From Mugil cephalus (taxonomy: Eukaryota; Chordata; Actinopteri; Mugiliformes; Mugilidae): DNA of 64,000 nucleotides. Below, in pieces: positions 46,301 to 55,356 of the stretch. The stretch lies in NCBI RefSeq assembly GCF_022458985.1, contig NC_061777.1:8906668-8970667 (forward strand), written 5' to 3'. The position numbers and the translations under genes were made by a program. Below the pieces are notes generated by a model. The model worked only from the letters and a program-made list of their open reading frames with translations. It was not told where the DNA came from and ran no database searches. The first letter of the stretch is position 1; each line of letters opens with the position of its first letter.

Positions 46301-48813
46301 ATTATTTCAGACACCTTTATTTATTTATTTTTTTTACACAGGTGCAGTGCATCATGGTCCATGTAGTAAGCTATTATTGTGTGAGCATTGCACATGAAAC
46401 TCAGTTTTCCCTCCAACTATAGCACGCATGGAAGAATATACATAGCCTCAGCTGACTACATTTATCAACAACACAGCACCAGTAACCACATTAATTTTCC
46501 CTTTCTCATTGTGTGTTTTTATTGATGCGTTCATTCATTCCTAATTTATGCTACGACTCGGTTGGTGTCTTTAATGCTCTCAGCTTCAGCTTCGTTAAGA
46601 AAGAGCTATGTATGAATAGCGATTATTATTATTAGATTATCGCAGCAGTCACATTGCTCATCTGTGTCGTCCGCATTGAACGCACAAAGAAAAAAAAAAT
46701 GAAATACACAAGAATTGAAACACGACACAACAAAGAAACTGATGAATCATAAAGAGCTGACACCTCCTTATTCACCGCAACATGTTTAAAAAAACTTAAC
46801 CGGGGTTGTGTATCTTCTGTTTGCTGATTGTTTGGGTTGTTAGGCCTAAATATTGGACGGTTGTAACTCCCCTCTGCCGTTGCTCAGGGTGTTTCTGTTT
46901 TGCTAACACACTGCCTCAGTGTCTCAGAATGAGAGGGGCTGAGTCGTTGCACAAGTCCGGCTCTGTTCAGCAGAGAAAGCATGTCTGCTCTGCAGGCCCG
47001 GTCATGCCGCTTTAAACACACAAAAGCCTGTGCTGACTAGGCTAGGTTTTCACTGTGTTTCTGAACCCTTAGGCACATCCAAGGAAAGAAAAATATAGGT
47101 AAAAAGAAACAAAAATAGAACAAGATTTGAGCTTTGCAGTGAGCAAAACTCTCAGTATACTTTATTTGCTCTTTTTTTTTTCCTTTTGATGATTTACAGC
47201 TGTGTTATTTTATTCCAAAGAGGGATTACAACAGCTCCAGCCTTGCCACAAAAACGTGTCTGATCTTGGTGGATATTTGAGTCCCCAGCCCTGTTCGAAG
47301 CCCAGCCCCACGACGTAACCATCTGAGCTCCTAATGTTTTCAACAAGAGACGGCACATACTGCAAATACTACACAAAAACTGAACCGTGTCCCGAAATCT
47401 GAGGGGAAAACGCACAAAAACGCCCCAATACATGTGGTCTGGTTAAAAGTGGGTGCACCGCTCATGATGAACGTGGCCGAGCCAAATTAAAGAGATGTGT
47501 AAGGAGCACAGTTTTAAGCTAGCCTTCGCACAGAACAAACATCATATTTACCAAAGGGACATTTATAAAGCCAGTGATCCTGAAGGTGGACCGAATTAAC
47601 TCAAACCTACGTGAGCAAACATGTGATTGGTGCCCTCGACAGGGACGCCTTTCACTCCAACGTGAATTACTGCATTGGACGAGCCGGTCATGAGGCGACG
47701 ACTTTGCCAAATAAGACGGATGGCTCTTCCACCGCACACCGACGAGCCATCTGCCACGACAGACTATCTCACCTGCTGAGGTGAGACGTCACGCAGTCCA
47801 CTTATTAATAACCATAAAGCGCATGAATGACGTGGTTTCGCGCAGTGTGTTCACAGGATCAAGAGGGCAAACGAGCATGTGCCTGCTGGGATGCACCTGT
47901 GTTTGTCCTGATTTCAAAAATCATGCACAAATGTTTGTTTTATTTTGTGCTCCTTCACGTGAGCTATTCTGACACTCGGGTACTTTACCAATGCAACATC
48001 CGTGCAATGAATTCCCCCCTTGTTGGAAGTTTGAAATGTTTCCCTTTTTTTTTTTTTTCTTTGCATTTGAGGGGGTTGATTCAACTTCGTGCCTATTGAG
48101 GTTATACTGATAAAGTATCTAATCTAATCTGCAGCATCTAATAAACTAGTTTTACAACACACAAAAAGAAGGCTCGATTCGCTTTATGTTACCTACACCT
48201 TCACAACTAACAATAAAACATAATGTTCTCAATGCATGTTATTCGCTGACTTTTGCAATTAAAAACAAAAAAAAAAAAACAAGCAAATCTTTTTGAGTGC
48301 CACACACATTTCCTGCCAGAATGACCAGAACAGACTGAACTTGGAGGAAGTCAGTCTGATGTCATCTGACCATACAGACTCGTCATCACCTTTTAACCTA
48401 GAGAGCCACCATCAGCAGAAACTCTCCTTGTATGAGTGATGGAAAAGGGAAGTGACTGAGGCCTGCTGCTGAGCGCTGGATGTCACTGTCAATCATCAGT
48501 GTGGCAGCACGTAATCATTTCTGATAGATCCTGCTGCACCGCCACCGCAGTCTGTGATAACAAATACCGAAATAAACCAGGGTTTTACGGCCTCTCCGTG
48601 AACTTGCTGGTGAAACTTTGAACATACGAACGACAGAAATACTCCGATCCTCTGAAGCACACCGCTCCTCCGCCCTCCCACTGATATCGCTATCAAGGTG
48701 TGCGCTGCGCTCACGCAGAAACACAAGTGGGTTTTTTTTCTTTTAAAAAACAAGAATTCCTCGTGGGGTTTCGTCTTACCTGGCTTGGCCGGCTTAGGAG
48801 GAGGCTTCGACAT
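40315..48813 (-). CDS. ostf1: Osteoclast-stimulating factor 1, 10 exons, 214 aa
   Basis: Small cytosolic adaptor with an SH3 domain followed by ankyrin repeats; in mammals it enhances osteoclast formation indirectly and binds Src-family partners. Exons in transcript order: 48780-48813, 44085-44131, 43481-43531, 43170-43233, 43029-43082, 42826-42933, 42528-42577, 42094-42172, 41801-41899, 40315-40373. Total 645 nt, the same length as human. Seen: N-terminal [14 protein letters not shown]3 with [21 protein letters not shown] and PSNYVAEQ (about 12-72); ankyrin repeats with [32 protein letters not shown] and [15 protein letters not shown] (about 72-170); acidic tail [10 protein letters not shown]. 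All phases agree. The 4.6-kb first intron isolates exon 1 near the nmrk1 promoter. Confidence 0.97.
41060..41215 (+). mobile_element. LINE 3-prime tail (L2-like), copy B
   Basis: TTCCTGTTAAAGGGGAGTTT, then GTAAAGCGCCTTGAGACGAT and AATAAAATTGAACTGAAATG, homologous to the tail at 30850-30975. Antisense to ostf1, in its last intron (40374-41800). Confidence 0.7.
45592..46035 (-). repeat. Dispersed hAT-like repeat, copy 2
   Basis: GGGTCCTCAAACTTTTTCAG at the left and CTGTTGAAGACCTATGTTCT at the right. The internal blocks (AAGTAGGGACCCTACTATAT, GTGCAACAGTAGGGTGGGCA, CTAATCAACCAAAGATTTTC) are the reverse complement of those in 53432-53765. Non-coding; superfamily is a guess from the CTTCAA/TTGAAGACC ends. 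Confidence 0.65.
48060..48135 (+). mobile_element. Probable LINE 3-prime tail
   Basis: TTGATTCAACTTCGTGCCTA then ACTGATAAAGTATCTAATCT ending in an ATCTAATCT direct repeat, resembling the LINE tails at 10085 and 52860 but more diverged. Confidence 0.35.
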
Positions 48814-48926
48814 TTGTAAGGCTCGGAGATGAGAAACGCGATGTGCTGTTTCGACCAGAAACGTCGCAGGACTGTGAAGCTGCTAACGCTCCCAATGAGG
48901 AAGTTCCCCTACGCGGAAAAGTTTTC

Positions 48927-48937
48927 TGCGCATGCGC
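48927..48937. promoter_or_regulatory. NRF-1 binding palindrome
   Basis: TGCGCATGCGC, a perfect match to the NRF-1 consensus, 114 bp upstream of the ostf1 start codon. NRF-1 sites are typical of TATA-less bidirectional promoters. Confidence 0.75.
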
Positions 48938-48978
48938 CCAACCATTCTCATATATACACACATATATATATATGGGCA

Positions 48979-48980
<2 letters not shown>

Positions 48981-49064
<84 letters not shown>
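48981..49064. repeat. AGAT tetranucleotide microsatellite, 21 perfect units
   Basis: Uninterrupted AGAT units between the ostf1 NRF-1 site and the nmrk1-proximal motifs. Preceded by a short TA run (48961-48973). Confidence 0.97.
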
Positions 49065-49067
49065 CTA

Positions 49068-49375
49068 TTGTTTACGTGTCTGTCTGTCCACACATTATTC
49101 TCTTTTGATTTATATCTTGGACTGTGACATTTCTTACTTTAAATCCTTTGCTTCATTCTATGTTGATTTATTAAAAAAATATATAAAAAAATAGAGAAAT
49201 ATTTAAAAGTTGTAATCAAGCGTCATATACATTCATGAATTAAATAGCTAAAAATAAAATAAAAAAAAATAAATAAAGAACGACTTGCCTATTGTTCACG
49301 TGTCTTTACAGTGTTTTCTTTCGGACTGCTTTAATTTCTTACTTTAAATCCTTAGTTTCATTCTACGTTAATTTG
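49068..49375. repeat. Diverged direct duplication of about 100 bp
   Basis: The segments at 49068-49175 and 49290-49375 share, in order, TATTGTTTACGTGTCT / TATTGTTCACGTGTCT, GGACTG, then TTTCTTACTTTAAATCCTT and TTTCATTCTA(T/C)GTT. They are separated by AT-rich filler. Not a recognised element. Confidence 0.65.
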
Positions 49376-49529
49376 CCCACCGCGTTTGAGCTACATTAAT
49401 ATATATTTTCTCTGTTTTTAACTGAAGACAACATCCCCCATTCAACAATATGTTCACCACTATTTATTGTGTCTGTTTATTTTTTATTTTTCAATGGGCA
49501 GGTCGTTGGTGACGTAGTACCCCAGTCAG

Positions 49530-49534
49530 CCAAT
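49530..49534 (+). promoter_or_regulatory. CCAAT box upstream of nmrk1
   Basis: CAGCCAATCACAATCG, 179 bp upstream of the nmrk1 ATG, in the usual NF-Y context (rrCCAATcr). Confidence 0.5.
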
Positions 49535-49712
49535 CACAATCGTTCATACGCGGAAACGCACAAGGTGGGAGCGCAGGACGTCACAGTCAGTGGTCAGCGC
49601 AGCTGCAGTACTCGATACAAACATTTTGTGTCTTAGTAAAGTTTGCACATAATTTGCAAACTACAGCTGTATCCATCAGTAGGTTTGTAGTGAGAATCCT
49701 TGACGAGCTGAG

Positions 49713-52700
49713 ATGAAGACTCTAATTGTTGGAGTTGGCGGGTAAGTGAGTCTGCAGGATTATAAAGATGCTGACATTGTAAACAAAACATAGAATTTAT
49801 CGTTCTCGTTTGGTCATTCTGGCTTTATATCAGCATTTTGCATGCGTAGGGTTTTCAGATTACGATATGTTTTCTTCTTTTTGGTGGTTTGGTGTGTGAG
49901 TTGAAGACACAGACAGTTCAGGGCAACAGGTCACAGAAAGGAGCCACATTATAGTAGTTTAATAATATTAGATTACATGTTAGTACTAGCTAACAGTGTT
50001 GGTAGCAGCAGGGACACAGGTCAAAAGAACATGTGACAAGCATGTGCAAGAAAAAAAAAATGATAAGACTTGTTTTTGACCCAGAAAGAAGAGTTCTGGG
50101 TCAAAATCAAATCACACAGATTTAGCTCAGTGTGACATTAGTGGCCACACAGACAAAGCCAGTCGCAGCTTAAAATGAAACAACATTCGTAGTATTTAAA
50201 CTAAATGGTGGCTAAATAAAACCCCCAAAAGCTGACAATAGAGGTCCTTTCAAGATTATATTAAAAAGCTGCCAATAAGACGTGAATATCTGGATCCATC
50301 CCACTGTAGTTACGTAGATAACTGTTGTCGTCTGTTCTCTGTAAGGTCTGGGTCAGTTTATTGAGGGATGCTGGAGAGTAGCTAGCTACAGTTTGCAGGA
50401 GCTGAGGTCACGACTTTGAGCAACCTGAGGAATTTGTAAATTTGGTTTAGAAATTCTTTGCAGTCATACACTAAAAACTATTGTGGTTGAAGTATGGACC
50501 ACACCCAGTATAAGCGATGGGTGTGGTCCATAGTGTTAGTTTGTTATAGTTGAGACCACACCCAGCGCCACTGATGGCTAGTATTTGCTCAGTTTTAGTT
50601 TAGCATAATGAAGCAGGAGATAATATTTGTGCAGCTTTAAAATTCAACGTACATTGTGTGTGCTGTAACTATCAGGATGACCAATGGCGGGAAATCTACT
50701 CTCGCCAAGATTCTACACCAGAAGATACCCGGCAGCTGCGTTATTGCACAGGATTCATATTTTAAGGTAAACTCTGAGGCCTTCTTTAAGACACACCACT
50801 GCCTTTACTCCTTCTCTGCTGCCATAGAGAAAATTATAAATTTTGGTGCATGCTCCCGTCTTCAGGATGATTCTGAGGTACCGGTGGACGGCAACGGCTT
50901 CAAGCAATACGACAGTAAGGAGACTTCATTTAGAGGCTTATGTTGGATTCACAAAGATTTGTTGTGGTTTATATTCAGTCACAGCAAACACATCTAACCC
51001 ACACAGTAAGACTGTTTAATTTGGACACGCTCTACTGCGTTATATATATATATTTCTGTTTTCTAACTCACAAAATGCAGAAAATTCTAACGTATCACAG
51101 TTTGGTGCAGCGGTAATCCTCAGGTGGGTGGATGCTGGAGACCGGCTCTAATTAAGGACACCGAGGTCAAGCTATAGGCTGTAAAATGTAGAAAACATGG
51201 GGCTGTTTTTTCAGTTAATTGGAAATGTGTGTCTTTTAATTAAAATAAATAAATAAATAAATAAAACTGAGACCTTCATCCTCCAGAGGGCTGTGGAGGG
51301 GAACCTATCCCATCTGTCATTGGCAACCTGTCCAGGGCAGGGTCAACGGGTTGAGAGCGTATCACAGGGTTAACACGGACAGACAAACACCCATTCATAC
51401 TCACATGCGCAAATACAGCCAATTAACCTAATATGCATGTGTTTGAACTGTGGGAGGAAACCATCTGGAGAAGAGAAGCCACGCAGGCACAGGGAGAACA
51501 TGGAAACCTCACACAGACGGGTCCCAGGCAGGTTCAAATATATATATATATTTATATATATACCGATTGGGCATAATATTATGACCACCTCTTACCAACA
51601 GCTTGGACTCATCAGAGAATGGACATGGGCTTTCTGAGGGTGTCCTGTGGTGTCTGGAAACAGGATGTTGTTAGTGGGGGGGCTTTGGGTCCTATGGGTT
51701 GAGGGGAGGGGCCTCTGTGGATGTTCACACAAATACTCAGTTTAGGATCTAGTGGCTTTGGAGGCCAGGCCAACATCTTGTGCTGTTTTTCATGTTTTTT
51801 GAGTCATTACTAAAGCTTTTTTGTCTGCATCCTGCTACGGATGGTTGCTGCCATCAAGGAGTGTCACTGCTATGGGGGTGGGGGTGCCTGGTCTGGTCTA
51901 AGTGGGTGGTACATGTCTAACATCCACACACATGCCAGGTCTAAAAGTTTCCCAGCAGAACATTGAATTGTCACAAGCTGTTCATAATGTCGTTTGCTTC
52001 TCCTGTCAGTGGTCATAATGTTATGCCTGATTGGTGTAAGTATAGATTATGGAGAAGCTGGAACTAGTAAACTTTTTTTCCTGCTGAATTTATATTGGTT
52101 TTTCTCAAATAGTCCAAAGATCTGCTTCCCTTCAAAGTGAAAGACGTTCCCTCTCGCTGTGTTGTGTTTAAGTGCTCAGTGCTCTGCACATGGACGCGAT
52201 GATGAGCGACGTCGACTCGTGGAGAACTGATCCTGTTTCATTCCTGAGGCAGCGAAGCCTGAACCCCGAGCACACCACCCCATCAGGTGATACGGAGGTG
52301 TACGTGCTGATAGTGGAAGGCTTCCTCATTTTTAACTACAGGTAAGTTACACAAGGTATAAAACGTAAGTGATGCTTTTGAGTCCAAGGTTGAGAGAAAA
52401 TTTATGTTTTTAATTGACCTTTTACAGGAAATACACTTTGCATTAATTTGAACTTCCAAATAAATTTATTCTAGATAATTGTTAATCAGCTTTCAGCAGC
52501 GGAAATGAAATTTAATTGGAGTAATTGGGAAATTATGAAACCTAAAACTTTAATGAATAAACATATATAACACTGTATAATATTATAGAAAGATATGAAT
52601 AGACATAATCATTCATCATTAAAAGAGTCAACTTTGGCCTTTGATATTATGTTTTAATGATTTATTAACGGTTAATGGTGCGGCTGATTCCACTGTCTGT

Positions 52701-54254
52701 CACACAAGACTCTTTAGCAAAAATGTTTTATTTACTGTATATTTCATCTAAATTGGACTGTTCTTTTTTTCACATTTTTACTTCTACCTCATTCTTATTC
52801 TGTTTTATTCATATTACCATGACTATGTCCTGTTCATATATGTCCTTTACTTGTGATTCTTGGACAAAATAATTTCCATGCAGGGATCAATAAAGTAACC
52901 TTGAATCTTGAATTTAATAGTATGAAAACTTTAAATAATATATTCCATGTTATAATGCTGTAACCCCGGCTTCCAGGCCTCTGAATGTGCTGTTTGACAA
53001 ACGATATTTCCTGGAAATATCTTATGAAGTCTGCAAGAGGAGACGAAGGTACACATTTAACAGTTTAATCTCTCAAGGAAGTTTGTTTCTGTTTTATTTC
53101 CATTTTCTATTATTCAAGCTGCTCTTTCTGCACAGAATCATGTTTTTTTGTTTGTTTTTTTCCCCCTTGTCTTACCTCTTGGATTTAAAGTTCAAGGGTG
53201 TACACGCCCCCCGATCCTCCTGGCTACTTCGATGGACACGTGTGGCCAATGTACCTTAAAAACCGCCAAGAGATGGAGAGCATAGAATCGGAAATCGGTG
53301 AGAGTCAAGTCACTATAGATGAACTCCTAACTTGGGCGGTTTTTATTTTGTTGTACCATCCTGACATGTCAACAGAGTCGGTGCGACAGTTGAAGACAAA
53401 AGTTGTTCTAGCTTTGTTCTGTCTTATAATATAGGTCTTCAATAGGGGGTCCGCGACCCCTAGGGGGTCCGTGGAGGTACTGGCAGGGGGTCGCAAAATC
53501 TTTGGTTGATTAGACATTTTTTATACATTTAAAAAAAAAAAAATTTTCCCCCACAATTTTCTGGAACAGCCACCCTACTGTTGCACATGTTTGAAATACA
53601 AAATAACAATATTTGGATCTGTGTATTATTTGAATAGATTAATACTGAATGCAAAATGTAATAATAATGTATATTTCTTAATAGCACTAGATCGAGTTTA
53701 ATGTAGAACAGATACAGTAAGTAGGGGGTTCCTACTTAATCTCCTTAGCCTGAAAAACGTTAAAGACACCTGCCTTATAAGCCACAACGCTCTTGGGGCA
53801 AATTGTGCACACAGCTTTTGTTCGCGTTGGCTGGCTCTGGATTAAATCCAAAAATACTCCAAAACAGGGACAGAGGCATTTTTGCCTTTGTACTAGTTTT
53901 GTAACTAGGTGTCCGCCCCCACTCTCAGTCACTATTTTTCTCAGCTCCTGCTTCCTGTTCCACCACGAAAGTCTGACCTCTGTTGGATGTGCTCTGTGCA
54001 CTGTGCACAATACTTCATCTCAACAGCCTTGTTTACTGTAACACCTTGGGACGGCCCAAATCACTGTTTGGGTGTCACACAAAAAATGTATACGAGCTAT
54101 AATTATAACTGCAGCTTCTAATCTGTTTTTTGGTTTGTTTGTTTGTTTTTCAGTAATTCTCAATGGTCTGGAGTCAAGGGAAGAGCTGCTGGCTGCTGTG
54201 TATAAAGATATTAGTCAGGAAATGAAAAGACTCAGGGCTACGGCTGCTATATGA
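49713..54254 (+). CDS. nmrk1: Nicotinamide riboside kinase 1, 7 exons, 205 aa
   Basis: Phosphorylates nicotinamide riboside (and nicotinic acid riboside) with ATP to the mononucleotide, feeding NAD synthesis in the cytosol. Exons: 49713-49741, 50676-50766, 50866-50914, 52173-52341, 52977-53048, 53191-53297, 54154-54254 (618 nt). Seen: P-loop GGMTNGGKST (9-18), Asp36 in AQDSYFK (matches the catalytic Asp36 of human NMRK1), NGFKQYDMLSALHM, IVEGFLIFNYRPL with the second acidic residue (Glu105), lid CKRRRSSRVYTPPDPPGYFD and GHVWPMYLKNRQEM. Slightly longer than the human protein (199 aa) through a loop insertion around residues 75-95. GAG precedes the ATG and an in-frame TGA lies just upstream, supporting the start. 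Confidence 0.96.
50493..50532. repeat. Perfect 15-bp inverted repeat with 10-nt loop
   Basis: TATGGACCACACCCA (50493-50507), 10-nt spacer, then its exact reverse complement TGGGTGTGGTCCATA (50518-50532). A third partial arm, GACCACACCCAG, follows at about 50552. In nmrk1 intron 1. Could fold into a hairpin or serve as a paired GGGTGTGG (KLF/Sp-type) site. Confidence 0.85.
51561..52038 (-). mobile_element. Internally deleted Tc1-like element
   Basis: Left end TACCGATTGGGCATAATATT and right end GTTATGCCTGATTGGTGTA are inverted repeats; the interior is the reverse complement of the 33331-33842 copy, with the same deletion junctions. Inserted in nmrk1 intron 3. Confidence 0.85.
52690..52915 (+). 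mobile_element. LINE 3-prime fragment with tail
   Basis: Ends AATTTCCATGCAGGGATCAA then TAAAGTAACCTTGAATCTTG with a short terminal CTTGAATCTTGAAT direct repeat, the same type of tail as at 10085-10175. Located in nmrk1 intron 4. Confidence 0.55.
53432..53765 (+). repeat. Dispersed hAT-like repeat, copy 3
   Basis: GGTCTTCAATAGGGGGTCCG at the left and TAGGGGGTTCCTACTTAATC near the right; inverse orientation to 45592-46035. Shares GCAAAATCTTTGGTTGATTA with the 4434 copy. In nmrk1 intron 6. Confidence 0.65.
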
Positions 54255-54860
54255 TTAGCATTAGCATGTTGCTTTATTTGCAGTAAAACTACATTTTTCA
54301 TATGTAATTTTACCATGTATTTTACGTTTTTTTTATCATGTGTTTCTGAAAATAATTTTAAATATTTACAAAAGATGTTTTTTTTTTTGGGGCAGGGGTT
54401 TAATATGACTAATCATTGCTGTGAGGCTCATTAGCATTTGGTACTGCAGGCCTCTCTCGCCATCTTTGTTAATGAATAGTGTTCTTGACTTCTTTAATCT
54501 TAACCTCATCTTTAATTCAGTTTATCTGCATGACTTTTATGACATTGTAAGTTGCAAGAATTTTACCCGGCTGAATTTAAAACGCCCGAAACGCCGGGAT
54601 ATTTAGTTTTGCACTAAAACCATAAGTCACCATGTGTCTTCAGGGGGTGAAGTTTGTTCAGTGGTCATGAGACGTTTGTCTCCTTCTGTTATGAAATCTG
54701 TGTCGAAATGTGAACTATTACAGAATCTGTTGCTTTCATCACTTACTTTAAACATGTGTTGCATACATTTTTTTTTTTTAAAAAAGGATGTAATACAAGG
54801 ATGTGATACTATCTACAATTAAACTTTTAAAAAAAATAAATGAAAATATTTCCTCAGCAT
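54255..54860 (+). other. nmrk1: nmrk1 3-prime UTR (candidate)
   Basis: From the nmrk1 TGA (54252-54254) to an AATAAA at 54835-54840. AT-rich with no coding signal. The distal end is inferred from the hexamer. Confidence 0.45.
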
Positions 54861-55268
54861 TACTGGGAAACGTCTGCAGAGTTTCACATACATCGTGTAA
54901 ACAGGCAGATTCTCTCAGGATCCATCTCAGAGTCACACCTCTGCAGTTCACTTCCTGCACGTAAAACCCTATAAATAGAAACTGCTTATTTCTGACACAA
55001 ACCTGTCTGACAGAACTCTGAATTCCAGCCGGTTGTGTAAACCAACAGCTGCTTTCTTGCAATCTTATTGCAAAACAAACATGCTACATCATTTCTCACG
55101 CTTTTAATTATCAAAATTTTACCAAAAACTCCGCACACTCAGCAAAACATTTATGTTTACTTCAGCAGTCAAGCTCCCAGACCAGTAAGGGCAGTACTGT
55201 AGTCATCACGTGTAAATCTGGGCATTCCTCACTTCCCTCTAGTGCTTATATCCTCTTCTTGCGCGACA
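54861..55268. other. nmrk1-ggh intergenic spacer
   Basis: About 400 bp of unique-looking sequence between the candidate nmrk1 poly(A) site and the ggh TATA box. No feature recognised apart from scattered AT-rich runs. Confidence 0.5.
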
Positions 55269-55276
55269 TATATAAG
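55269..55276 (+). promoter_or_regulatory. ggh: TATA box of ggh
   Basis: TATATAAG, 81 bp upstream of the ggh start codon. A start site about 30 bp downstream (near 55300) would give a 5-prime UTR of roughly 55 nt. The neighbouring ostf1/nmrk1 promoter shows no comparable box. Confidence 0.55.
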
Positions 55277-55356
55277 CCAGCTCAAGGTTCTTTCGCATAC
55301 AGACGCCTGTAGCCGCCTCACAGGACTAATATCAATAATTAAGCCTCTCTGGAAAC

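Larger units (their letters stand above)
44132..48779 (-). other. ostf1: ostf1 intron 1 (4.6 kb)
   Basis: Contains the hAT-like repeat at 45592-46035 and a LINE-like tail at 48060-48135. CpG-containing segments at 44410-44590 and 47600-47770 could be regulatory but have no recognised motif set. No extra coding exon identified. Confidence 0.55.
48814..49712. promoter_or_regulatory. Head-to-head promoter region of ostf1 and nmrk1
   Basis: The two start codons are only 899 bp apart and diverge. The region has an NRF-1 palindrome (48927-48937), a CCAAT box (49530-49534), a CRE-like GGACGTCA (49576-49583), an AGAT microsatellite and a diverged internal duplication. No TATA box is evident. Bidirectional function is inferred from geometry and motifs. 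Confidence 0.7.

Noticed and set aside
48981-49064. CRISPR-like array
   Set aside because: Perfect 4-bp unit with no spacers in a vertebrate genome: a microsatellite.
48794-49093. Ile/Tyr/Leu/Ser repeat open frame
   Set aside because: Translation of the AGAT array; no gene.
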